Origin: Mesorhizobium comanense
GTDB taxonomy: Bacteria; Pseudomonadota; Alphaproteobacteria; Rhizobiales; Rhizobiaceae
Assembly (NCBI RefSeq): GCF_005503535.1
Contig: NZ_SCNN01000025.1
Span: 1 to 64,000, forward strand
Direction of reading: 5' to 3'
Length of the DNA: 64,000 nucleotides
The first letter of the stretch is position 1. Each line of letters starts with the position of its first letter. Positions 43,976 through 52,583 of the stretch are shown here, in pieces. Made by a program: the position numbers and the translations under genes. The notes below the pieces were generated by a model that was given only the letters and a program-made list of their open reading frames with translations, did not search any database and was not told the DNA's origin.

Positions 43976-45190
43976 TCAGTCCCCGACGATGTTGTGGTCC
44001 GGGCCGAACGGGAAGCCGGTGATGTTTTCCGCGCCGTCCTGCTTCACGATCAGGATATCGTGCTCGCGATAGCCGCCCGCACCCGGCACGCCTTGCGGCA
44101 GCATCACCATCGGCTCCATGGACACGACCATGCCGGGCTCCAGCACTGTGTCTATGTCCTCGCGCAGTTCAACGCCCGCTTCGCGGCCATAGTAATGGCA
44201 CAGCACCCCGAAGGAATGGCCGTAGCCGAAGGAGCGGTACTTCAGCAGATCCCACTCCCGGTACATCTCGTTGAGCTCGATCGCGATATCCTTGCAGCGG
44301 GCGCCGGGCTTGATCAGTTCGAGACCGCGGCGGTGGACAGCGACGTTCTTCTGCCAGATGCCAAGGCTGGCGTCGTCGACGTGGTCGCAGAACAATGTGC
44401 GTTCGAGCGCGGTGTAATAGCCGAAGATCATCGGGAAGGTGTTGAGCGAAAGGATATCGCCGGACTGGACACGGCGGTTGGTGACCGGGTTGTGGGCGCC
44501 ATCGGTATTGATGCCGGACTGGAACCATGTCCAGGTATCCATCAGTTCGACATAGGGGTGCGATTTCGCGATCTCGCGGATCATGGCGTTGGTCGTTGCA
44601 ATAGCCACCTCGTGCTCAGGCACGCCGGCTTTCACGGCCGCCACGCAGGAGGCACCGCCGACGTCGCAGATGCGTGCCCCCTCGCGGATCAGCTTTTGCT
44701 CTTCCAGCGACTTGATGGAGCGCATCCACATCGAGGGCTGAGCGATGTCGATGAATTCGACGCCAGGCAGCGCCTCCACAAGCTGACGGCGGAAGTCGAG
44801 GTTGACGTGATCGAACTCGATGCCGATGCGCTTGGCGCCCGCAGTGAGTTGGCGCACTGCACGATAGAAGTTGTCGCGGCGCCAGTCACTGTATGTGATA
44901 TTGTCGCCAAAGCTGCGGCGGTAGGGCTGGCCACCATCGATGCCGGCCGAAATCGTCGTCGCCTTGTTGTGGTCAATGACCATACCGTATTTGCGGCCGA
45001 AGTAGCAGTAGAGCCAGCCAGAGTAATAATTGATGCAATGATAGGACGTGAACAGCGCTGCATCGACCTTGTTCTCTGCCATCCAGAGGCGAATGTCGGC
45101 CTGGCGGCGCTTCATCTCGGCATCCGAGAAAGGCGAGTACTCCTTTTCCCCATTGTGCCACGCCATCACATGCAACATGTCGTCGGTCAT
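43976..45190 (-). CDS. Creatinase (creatine amidinohydrolase), copy 1
   Basis: A 404-residue enzyme that hydrolyses creatine to sarcosine and urea. It aligns along its whole length with the Pseudomonas putida enzyme: FTSYHCINYYSGWLYCYFGR, SAGIDGGQPYRRSFGDNITY, DTWTWFQSGINTDGAHNPVT and GYGHSFGVLCHYYGREAGVE. The proposed catalytic histidine of that enzyme corresponds to His233 in DGAHNPV. The fold is that of aminopeptidase P without metals. It is divergent from the second creatinase, with 235 bases between the starts. Confidence 0.92.
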   Translation of the reverse strand: MTDDMLHVMAWHNGEKEYSPFSDAEMKRRQADIRLWMAENKVDAALFTSYHCINYYSGWLYCYFGRKYGMVIDHNKATTISAGIDGGQPYRRSFGDNITYSDWRRDNFYRAVRQLTAGAKRIGIEFDHVNLDFRRQLVEALPGVEFIDIAQPSMWMRSIKSLEEQKLIREGARICDVGGASCVAAVKAGVPEHEVAIATTNAMIREIAKSHPYVELMDTWTWFQSGINTDGAHNPVTNRRVQSGDILSLNTFPMIFGYYTALERTLFCDHVDDASLGIWQKNVAVHRRGLELIKPGARCKDIAIELNEMYREWDLLKYRSFGYGHSFGVLCHYYGREAGVELREDIDTVLEPGMVVSMEPMVMLPQGVPGAGGYREHDILIVKQDGAENITGFPFGPDHNIVGD

Positions 45191-45425
45191 CGTGCTGTCC
45201 CCTGCAATATCGATGCAAGAAAGCTACGATCGATGAGCGCATCAGGACAATTTATTCACCTGATGCCTGCATTACGAGAAGTTATGGAAATCCCGCGCGC
45301 GTTTGTGGCGCAGACCGGCGATTAGCAACACTTATCCTCCGATATCGACTTCTCATTTCCAGCGGCTCGGCCGAATTTTTATAGTCCGCTTCCAACCTGA
45401 ACCCGATTTGGATGCGGAGGAAAGA

Positions 45426-46661
45426 ATGAACGTCTACGCCAAGGGCATGCCCAACGAATTGCTGCGTCTACAGAAGATGCATAATGGCGAGAAGGCTGTC
45501 GCCACCTTCAGCCCCGCCGAAATGACGCGCCGTCAGGATGGGCTGCGCAGCATCCTGGCCGACCTGAAGCTCGACGCGGCGGTGCTGACTTCCTACCACA
45601 ACATCTGCTATTTCTCGGACTTCATGTTCTGCTATTTCGGCCGCCGCTATGCCTTTGTGGTCACCCCGGAGAAGGCAGTGTCGGTCTCGGCCGGCATCGA
45701 TGCCGGCCAGCCATGGCGCCGTACTTTCGGCGATAACATCACCTACACCGACTGGCAGCGTGACAACTATTTCTACGCCCTGCAGCAGACGCTGCCCGGC
45801 GTGAAGCGTATCGGCATCGAGTTCGACCACGTCAACCTCGAATTCAGGAAGCTCTTGCAGGACGCCTTCCCGGACGTCGAGTTCGTCGACGTCGGCGCGC
45901 CGGCCATGTGGCTGCGCACGATCAAGTCGGCAGAGGAGATCGTCCTGATCAAGGAAGGCGCGCGCACCGCCGACATCGGCGGCGAAGCCATTCGCAATGC
46001 GATCCGCGAGAACGTTCCTGAATACGAAGTGGCGCTGGCCGGCACGCAGTCCATGGTCCGGCACATCGCCAACACCTTTCCGCATGCCGAACTGATGGAC
46101 ACCTGGGTCTGGTTCCAATCGGGGGTCAACACTGACGGCGCGCACAACCCGGTGACATCGCGCAAGGTTCAGAAAGGCGACATCCTCTCGCTCAACTGCT
46201 TCCCAATGATCTCGGGCTACTACACCGCGCTCGAGCGCACGCTGTTCCTCGATCATGCCAGCGACGAGCACCTGCGGATCTGGGAGATCAACTGCGACGT
46301 CCACCGTCGCGGGCTCGAACTCCTGAAGCCCGGCGCACGTTGCGGCGACGTGGCGACGGAGTTGAACGAAATCTACCGCAGTCACGATCTGCTCGGCTAC
46401 CGCTCGTTCGGCTACGGCCACTCCTTCGGCGTGCTGTCGCATTATTATGGCCGCGAAGCCGGCGTCGAACTGCGCGAGGACATCAACACAGTGCTGCAAC
46501 CGGGCATGGTTGTCTCCATGGAGCCGATGCTGACCATCCCCGAGGGACTGGCTGGCGCTGGCGGCTATCGCGAGCACGACATTCTGGTGATGACCGAGGA
46601 CGGGGCGGAAAACATCACCAAGTTCCCGTTTGGTCCGGAGCATAACATCGTCAAGGCATGA
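45426..46661 (+). CDS. Creatinase (creatine amidinohydrolase), copy 2
   Basis: A 411-residue creatinase closer in wording to the Pseudomonas enzyme (LTSYHNICYFSDFMFCYFGR, SAGIDAGQPWRRTFGDNITY, NTDGAHNPVTSRKVQKGDIL, LNCFPMISGYYTALERTLFL, GYGHSFGVLSHYYGREAGVE). His240 is the expected catalytic residue. GGAAAGA precedes the ATG. The two copies are clearly paralogous yet differ along their length, which could mean different substrates (for example creatine against another guanidino or N-methyl compound). A LysR gene follows 101 bases downstream on the same strand. Confidence 0.92.
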   Translation: MNVYAKGMPNELLRLQKMHNGEKAVATFSPAEMTRRQDGLRSILADLKLDAAVLTSYHNICYFSDFMFCYFGRRYAFVVTPEKAVSVSAGIDAGQPWRRTFGDNITYTDWQRDNYFYALQQTLPGVKRIGIEFDHVNLEFRKLLQDAFPDVEFVDVGAPAMWLRTIKSAEEIVLIKEGARTADIGGEAIRNAIRENVPEYEVALAGTQSMVRHIANTFPHAELMDTWVWFQSGVNTDGAHNPVTSRKVQKGDILSLNCFPMISGYYTALERTLFLDHASDEHLRIWEINCDVHRRGLELLKPGARCGDVATELNEIYRSHDLLGYRSFGYGHSFGVLSHYYGREAGVELREDINTVLQPGMVVSMEPMLTIPEGLAGAGGYREHDILVMTEDGAENITKFPFGPEHNIVKA

Positions 46662-46762
46662 TCGCCGAATAGCGCTATCCCTGGCGGGCCTTCCTGGAAA
46701 GGGAGGCTCGCTTGCGTTTGTTTGGAGCGCCGTGATCTAATCGGCGAATGTGGAGCTAACCC

Positions 46763-47656
46763 ATGCGCAGCATCCCGACCGACCTTCTCCGCGCCTTCAT
46801 CACCGTGATCGACCTGCGCGGCTATACGCGGGCGGGAGAAAAGCTCGGTCGCACGCAGCCGGCGATCAGCCTGCAGATGAAGCGGCTTCAAGAATTGCTC
46901 GGCGTCTCGCTCTTCGCCAAGGAAGGCGGCGCACAGATCACGGAACAGGGTGAACTTGTTGCCGGCTACGCGCGCCAGATCCTGGCGCTGAACGATGACA
47001 TGATGCTGAAGCTCTCGAAGCGCGACAGCAAGGGTCGCCTGCGGCTCGGCATCCCAAATGACTACGCCGATCACTTCCTGCCCAAGCTGATGGCCAGTCT
47101 GGCGCGCGATGGCGGCGACCTGACCTTCGACGTCGTCTGCGATCTGTCGCACAATTTGCTGCAGGGCCTGCGCAATGGCCTCTTCGATATTGTCGTGGCA
47201 ATGACCCCGGACGGGCCTTCCGAAGGCGCGTTCATGACCTGGAAGGAGACGCTGGCCTGGGTCTGCGGAGCGCAGATGCCAGATCTGCCGGAGGATGCTG
47301 CAAGACAAAGCGAACTGCGCATTGTCTGTTATCCCGAGGGGTGCCTCTACCGTCGCAACATGCTGACTGCGCTACAGCGCGACGGTCGCAATTTCGAGAT
47401 CGTCTACACAAGCCCAAGTCTTGCCGGCCTGGAGGCGGCTGTGGGCGCCGACTTCGGGGTGACGGTACTGGCGCGCCGGATCATTCCAGCGAAACTCAGG
47501 ATCATCCAACCGTCGGCCCATCTGCCTCGGCTCGCAGATGTCGTGGTCGGCATCTATGTCAGCCCCGACCGCAAGCGGTCCGCTGTGGCGCAGAGTTTTG
47601 CCGCTCGATTTGCTGATATGTTCGTCGCCGGCGAAGGTGCTGCCAAGGTCGATTGA
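46763..47656 (+). CDS. LysR-type regulator downstream of creatinase 2
   Basis: A 297-residue regulator with N-terminal helix-turn-helix DLLRAFITVIDLRGYTRAGE then KLGRTQPAISLQMKRLQELL and an effector domain. It resembles the LysR at 41842, suggesting the two arose by duplication along with their creatinine-pathway targets. It lies between creatinase 2 and importer 2 and converges with the importer. Confidence 0.88.
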   Translation: MRSIPTDLLRAFITVIDLRGYTRAGEKLGRTQPAISLQMKRLQELLGVSLFAKEGGAQITEQGELVAGYARQILALNDDMMLKLSKRDSKGRLRLGIPNDYADHFLPKLMASLARDGGDLTFDVVCDLSHNLLQGLRNGLFDIVVAMTPDGPSEGAFMTWKETLAWVCGAQMPDLPEDAARQSELRIVCYPEGCLYRRNMLTALQRDGRNFEIVYTSPSLAGLEAAVGADFGVTVLARRIIPAKLRIIQPSAHLPRLADVVVGIYVSPDRKRSAVAQSFAARFADMFVAGEGAAKVD

Positions 47657-47701
47657 GAACGGCCTTCGAATTCCAGCCGGACAAACGTGGTGGCCAGCCG
47701 G

Positions 47702-48511
47702 TTATTTCACCCTTCGCCGGGTCAGCAGCGCCAGCATCGCGAACAGGATGATCGACAGCGCAAGCAGCAGCGTCGCAGCGGCCATGATGGTCGGATTGAT
47801 CTGGTCGCGGATGCCGGAAAACATCTGCACTGGAAGAGTGCGCTGCTCCGCCGCCGTCATGAACAGTGCGACGACCACCTCGTCGAACGAGGTGGCGAAG
47901 GCGAAGATTGCGCCGGAAATGACCCCCGGCAGGATGTTCGGCAGCGTGACGCGAAAGAACGCCGCCGACGGCGGCGCGCCGAGGCTCAATGCCGCCCGGG
48001 TGAGATTGGTTTCATAGGTGGATAGGGTCGCCGTCACCGTGATGACCACGAAAGGCGTCGCCAGTGCGGTATGCGCCAGGACGAGGCCGGTGCGCGTGTT
48101 CGTCAGGCCGAACTGGCCGAAGAAGAGATAGCTGCCGACAGCCACGATGACGATTGGCACGATCATCGGCGAGATCAGCAATGCCATGATCAGGCGGCGC
48201 GCTGGGAAATCGGGACGCGAGATGCCGAGTGCCGCCAACGTGCCGAGCGTGGTGGCCAGGATCGTGGTCATCACCGCCGCAACGGCGCTATTGGCGATGG
48301 CGTTCATCCAGCGCGCGTTGCCAAAGAAATCCGCATACCAGCGCAGGGAATACTCCCGCACGGGCAAGGTGAAGAACGGATCCTTGGAGAAGGACAACGG
48401 CACGATGATGAACAGTGGCGCGATCAGGAACAAGAGCACCGAGACGGCGAACGCCACCACCAGCGTGCGCATTATCCGTTCAGAGGGAGTCGCATAGGAA
48501 GGCAGCCACAT
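47702..48511 (-). CDS. ABC transporter permease (PotC-like), importer 2
   Basis: A 269-residue inner-membrane permease. The first helix is RTLVVAFAVSVLLFLIAPLF, and the EAA loop reads LTRAALSLGAPPSAAFFRVT. It is the last gene of the second importer operon and starts 4 bases after the preceding permease. A start at 48574 would run into that gene and is rejected. Confidence 0.92.
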   Translation of the reverse strand: MWLPSYATPSERIMRTLVVAFAVSVLLFLIAPLFIIVPLSFSKDPFFTLPVREYSLRWYADFFGNARWMNAIANSAVAAVMTTILATTLGTLAALGISRPDFPARRLIMALLISPMIVPIVIVAVGSYLFFGQFGLTNTRTGLVLAHTALATPFVVITVTATLSTYETNLTRAALSLGAPPSAAFFRVTLPNILPGVISGAIFAFATSFDEVVVALFMTAAEQRTLPVQMFSGIRDQINPTIMAAATLLLALSIILFAMLALLTRRRVK

Positions 48512-48515
48512 GGCG

Positions 48516-49748
48516 TCACCCGAGCTTGATCTTGTCGGCGCCAACGAGGCGCAGGAACAACAGGTAGATGGCAAGTGTCACGACAAGCAGGACCACACCC
48601 AGGCCTGCAGCCAGGCCCCAGTTGAGATCGCGGTTGATGTAGGTCGAGATGAAGTTGGACACCATCTGGTCGCGCGGCCCGCCAACCAGTGCCGGCGTGA
48701 TATAGTAGCCGAGCGACAGGATGAAGGTCATCAGGCACCCGGCAACGACGCCAGGCAGCGTCTGCGGCGCATAGATCCGCCAGAAGGCGGAGGATGGCGG
48801 CGCCCCGAGCGAGCGAGCCGCCCTGAGCTGCGTGGTCGGGATCGAGCGCATGACGCTGTAGATCGGAAGGATGGTGAAGGGCAACTGGATGTGCGTCATT
48901 GCGATGACCGTGCCGACGCGCGTGAAGATGAGCTGAACCCTCTCGCCTGTCAGATGCAAGGCCATCAGCACGTCGTTGATGATGCCGTCGGACTGCAGCA
49001 GCACGACCCATGCTGTGGTGCGCACCAGCAGCGACGTCCATAGCGGCAGAAGCACCATCAGCATCATGATGCCCGCAATCGCCTTGGGCGCGATGGTCAG
49101 CACATAGGCGACGGGATAGCCCAGGATAAGGGTAAACAGCGTCACCAACCCGGCTACGAAAAGCGTCCGCCCCAACACGTCGAGGAAGATCGCCTGGTCG
49201 CCCTGGACGCGCTCGACCGATCCGTTCGGGGCTTGCTTGAGGTCGAGCGCGGTCAGCATATAGTAAGGCGTGAGAGAACCACCGTTGCGCTTGATGATCG
49301 CCCAGGTTTCAGGCGAGCCCCAATCCTGGTTCAACGCGAGGAACTTCTCCTTGTACGGACCGGTATCCAGTTTCTCGACCATCCGTGCTGTCGCCAGCAC
49401 GCGGCTGCGCATGCCGGAAATCTCGTAGTTGAGACGCTTGCCGAGCAAGGCGGCCGTGCTGTTGTCCTTGGCGACCTTCAAGTCGGCGGCGAGCGCGGCG
49501 TAGACAGGTTCGTCCGGTGTTGAAGCGCCATCCCAGTTTTGGAGGGCCTCCAATGTGCGCGGCAGCACCTCGCGTGTCTCCGGATTGCCCACCGCCGTGA
49601 CCAGCAGGTAAAGGATTGGAGCGACGAAGGCGACCACCAGGAAGACGATCAGCGGCAGAGCCAGCGAAAGCGCGGCCCGCCGAGCGGGTCTCTCTGCCCG
49701 ACGTACGGCCATGAAGATGTTGACACGGTCTATCTCCGCTACGGTCAT
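48516..49748 (-). CDS. ABC transporter permease (PotB-like) with large periplasmic insert, importer 2
   Basis: A 410-residue permease, longer than the usual 280-300. After the first helix (LSLALPLIVFLVVAFVAPIL) about 130 soluble residues follow (VLPRTLEALQNWDGASTPDE; GSPETWAIIKRNGGSLTPYY), and then the five remaining helices. The EAA loop is LRAARSLGAPPSSAFWRIYA. Some rhizobial PotB-like permeases share this insert, which probably lies outside the membrane and could contact the binding protein. GGAGG lies eight bases before the ATG at 49748, 4 bases after the ATPase stop. Confidence 0.9.
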   Translation of the reverse strand: MTVAEIDRVNIFMAVRRAERPARRAALSLALPLIVFLVVAFVAPILYLLVTAVGNPETREVLPRTLEALQNWDGASTPDEPVYAALAADLKVAKDNSTAALLGKRLNYEISGMRSRVLATARMVEKLDTGPYKEKFLALNQDWGSPETWAIIKRNGGSLTPYYMLTALDLKQAPNGSVERVQGDQAIFLDVLGRTLFVAGLVTLFTLILGYPVAYVLTIAPKAIAGIMMLMVLLPLWTSLLVRTTAWVVLLQSDGIINDVLMALHLTGERVQLIFTRVGTVIAMTHIQLPFTILPIYSVMRSIPTTQLRAARSLGAPPSSAFWRIYAPQTLPGVVAGCLMTFILSLGYYITPALVGGPRDQMVSNFISTYINRDLNWGLAAGLGVVLLVVTLAIYLLFLRLVGADKIKLG

Positions 49749-49752
49749 GGCG

Positions 49753-50874
49753 TCATGCCTCCAGCAGACGGCATTCGGAAATGCCGCATTCGAGGACGAC
49801 ATCCTCGCCCAACGCAAAATGCCGCGCCTGCCGCGCCGGGATACGCGCGGTGACGAGCTGGCCGCCAAACGCCTCGACCGACAGCCGCATATGGTCGCCG
49901 AGGAAGAAGACGTCGCGCGCCTTGCCCGAGAAACGGTTGAGACCGGCACGGACACCCTTGCCGGCCAGCGAAATGTTCTCCGGCCGCACGGATACACTTA
50001 TGTTCGCGCCCGTGCCGGACACATTGGCGCCGGCGGCCTTCAACGTCGTGCCGTCGGCCATGCGCGCGATGGCCACGCCTCCTTCCCGTCCAAGCAAGGT
50101 GCATGGCATCGTGTTGTTCTCGCCGATGAAGGAGGCAACGAAACGATTGGACGGCTCGTCGTACAGCGTTTTCGGATCCGCAAGCTGCTGGATACGGCCA
50201 TCGTGGAAGACAGCGATGCGGTCCGACATGGTCAACGCTTCGGACTGGTCATGGGTGACGTAGACCATGGTGATGCCGAGCGAGGTCTGGAGTTGCTTGA
50301 TTTCGATCTGCATGCGTTCGCGCAATTGCTTGTCGAGCGCCCCGAGGGGCTCGTCCATCAGCACCAGCGAGGGCTCGAACACGAGAGTGCGGGCCAATGC
50401 GACACGCTGCTGCTGGCCGCCGGAAAGCTGCGCCGGGCGACGATCGCCCAGCGCGTCGAGACTGACGCGGCCGAGCGCCTGGCGAACCTTTTCCTTCGCG
50501 GCCGCGCCGGTGATGCCACGATAGCGCAGCGGAAACGCAACATTCTCCGCCACAGTCATGTGTGGAAACAGTGCGTAGTTCTGGAACACAAAGCCGATGT
50601 TGCGCTTCTCGGGCGGCAACCGCTCGACAGGCTTGCCGTCGAGCAGGATATGGCCGAGCGTCGGCTGTTCGAAACCGCCGAGCATCATGAGCGTCGTGGT
50701 TTTGCCGGAGCCCGAAGGCCCCAGCATGGTCAGGAACTCGCCACGAAAGACGTCGAGATTGAGGTCCTTCACGACGAAGTTGATGCCGTCGTAGGATTTC
50801 TTCACGTCCTCGAACCGAACGAGGGCATCGACTGGGTTGTCCGTCGCAAGTGACATTCGCTGGGCAAAATTCAT
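49753..50874 (-). CDS. ABC transporter ATP-binding protein (spermidine/putrescine type), importer 2
   Basis: A 373-residue ATPase with Walker A GPSGSGKT (52-59), signature LSGGQQQRVALARTL, Walker B SLVLMDEPLGALDKQ and switch His in YVTHDQSEAL. A C-terminal TOBE domain follows (ISVSVRPENISL). It drives the second importer in the cytoplasmic membrane. The ATG at 50874 follows GGAGGAGAG. It lies 25 bases after the binding-protein gene. Confidence 0.92.
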   Translation of the reverse strand: MNFAQRMSLATDNPVDALVRFEDVKKSYDGINFVVKDLNLDVFRGEFLTMLGPSGSGKTTTLMMLGGFEQPTLGHILLDGKPVERLPPEKRNIGFVFQNYALFPHMTVAENVAFPLRYRGITGAAAKEKVRQALGRVSLDALGDRRPAQLSGGQQQRVALARTLVFEPSLVLMDEPLGALDKQLRERMQIEIKQLQTSLGITMVYVTHDQSEALTMSDRIAVFHDGRIQQLADPKTLYDEPSNRFVASFIGENNTMPCTLLGREGGVAIARMADGTTLKAAGANVSGTGANISVSVRPENISLAGKGVRAGLNRFSGKARDVFFLGDHMRLSVEAFGGQLVTARIPARQARHFALGEDVVLECGISECRLLEA

Positions 50875-50899
50875 CGATGCTCTCCTCCGGAAGTCCTGA

Positions 50900-51952
50900 C
50901 TACTGCGCGAGCCAGGTCGTGAACCGCTTGCGTATTTCGTCCCCGTTGTCAGCCCAGAAACCATTGTCGAGGGTTAGCGAAACCGTCAGATTCTGCGGGC
51001 TGGTCGGTAGATTCTTGGCATCCTCCGGCGCCACGAACTCGGCCGCCGATTTCCGTACAGGGCCGTAGGGAATGTATTTGGTGATCCCCGCGAGTACCTT
51101 GGGCTCGACCGCGTATTTGATAAAGGCAAGCGATCCCTCGGCATTCTTAGCGCCCTTGGGGATTACCCAGTAATTGGAGTCAAGGATCTGGTTGTCCCAG
51201 ACGATCCGAAAATCCTTGCCTTCCTTGTTGGCGTTGTAGATGCGGCCGTTCCACGCGGTCGTCATCGTTACCTCGCCCGAAGCGAGCAACTGCGGTGCCT
51301 GGGCGCCCGCTTCCCACCACACAATGCTGTCCTTGATCGTGTCGAGCTTGGCGAAGGCACGATCCACTCCCGCCGGGGTCGACAGTGTTTCGTAGACCTG
51401 GTCAGGCGCAACGCCATCGGCGAGCAACGCGAATTCCAGGTTGGTTGCGGGGTTCTTCCAGAGGCCGCGCTTTCCGGGGAATTTCTTGGTGTCGAATAAG
51501 TCCTTGATCGTCTTCGGACCATCGGCCAGCTTGGCGCCGTCATAGGCAAGGGTCGTCGCATAGACGATCGTGCCGACGCCGCATTCCGAGGTCGTGCCCT
51601 TGATCCAATCGTCCTGCGGTCCGACCTTCGCCCAGTCGATTTTTTCGAAAATGCCCTCGTCGCATCCTTGCAGCAACGTCGGCGCATCGACATCGACGAC
51701 ATCTATGGTGGTGTTGCCGGATTCGATCATCGCCTTGATCTTGGCGATCTCGCCGCCATATTCCTGCTCGTCGATCTTGACCCCGGTCTCGGCGGTATAG
51801 GTTTCGAACACGCCTTTGCGCTGCGCTTCCTGATAAGCGCCACCGAAACTCATGACCGAAAGCGTGTCTTGCGCTCGCGCTGCATTCGAACAAAGCGGCG
51901 TCAGCGCCAACAGCGACAAAGTCAGCACACGACCTGTTAAGGGATATCTCAT
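50900..51952 (-). CDS. Periplasmic substrate-binding protein of importer 2 (PotD-like)
   Basis: A 350-residue protein with a Sec signal peptide (MRYPLTGRVLTLSLLALTPL, cleavage near SNAARAQ). The mature protein begins DTLSVMSFGGAYQEAQRKGV and belongs to the spermidine/putrescine-binding superfamily, as do DTIKDSIVWWEAGAQAPQLL and YNANKEGKDFRIVWDNQILD. It is first of the second importer operon. Context suggests a creatinine-pathway or related nitrogen compound as substrate, but the fold also fits polyamines. Confidence 0.9.
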   Translation of the reverse strand: MRYPLTGRVLTLSLLALTPLCSNAARAQDTLSVMSFGGAYQEAQRKGVFETYTAETGVKIDEQEYGGEIAKIKAMIESGNTTIDVVDVDAPTLLQGCDEGIFEKIDWAKVGPQDDWIKGTTSECGVGTIVYATTLAYDGAKLADGPKTIKDLFDTKKFPGKRGLWKNPATNLEFALLADGVAPDQVYETLSTPAGVDRAFAKLDTIKDSIVWWEAGAQAPQLLASGEVTMTTAWNGRIYNANKEGKDFRIVWDNQILDSNYWVIPKGAKNAEGSLAFIKYAVEPKVLAGITKYIPYGPVRKSAAEFVAPEDAKNLPTSPQNLTVSLTLDNGFWADNGDEIRKRFTTWLAQ

Positions 51953-52583
51953 TTCCGCCACTCCCATTGATTGGAACCACGGCCTCGACTTCGTCTGAGT
52001 GAGCCTTGGCCGGTGCAAAACGGTAATTTGGCTAGGGCGCGACAGCAAATAAGTACATCGCATGGGCCCATGAGAAACCGTTATCGCGACAAGGCTGTCT
52101 CAGACCTCGCGTGAAGCGCTTGGCAGAGCGCTGGACGGCTAGCGTCGGTGCCGGCGACGACGTTCTGTACGCTTCGAGCGGATTTTTCGTAGGAATTGAT
52201 CGAGCCGACCGCTCCTCGAATACGACCATGCTTGCATTGTTGCCCTGCTTGTCCATGCACGGCAGGCCTAAGGATTCAGCTGCCTATGGCATCATTTTGC
52301 CAGCACTCGCCATCGACGATCCAGCTCCGCGTTCCACTCTGCCCTTTTATGCGACTTTTCGAGCACAAACCGGGAACACCTGACCGTTTCCATTCATCGC
52401 CCAAGGCCAGTTTGGGAGTGCAAAAATGGCCGCAACGGGGCCGGAAGCCGACCGTCCGCAAAAGAATGAAACTATCAGGAAGCGGTCGCTCCGCTCCCGC
52501 CTCCATTTCTGACACTGCAATGAGGATCGAAGTGCAGGCGACCAAGACGGCTCATCGTCAAGCCGCGGTGCTGAGGCCGGCGC
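51953..52583. other. Intergenic boundary between catabolic and defence regions
   Basis: About 630 bases. Frames on both strands lack convincing starts and motifs. The importer 2 promoter should lie near 51960-52060. No tRNA, integrase or repeat marks an insertion edge, so the border of the defence island is not defined. Confidence 0.5.

Noticed and set aside
52276..52545. 89-codon minus-strand frame downstream of the helicase
   Set aside because: It would need a TTG start without a ribosome-binding site and shows no recognised motif. It may be part of a dispersed intergenic repeat, but that could not be shown.
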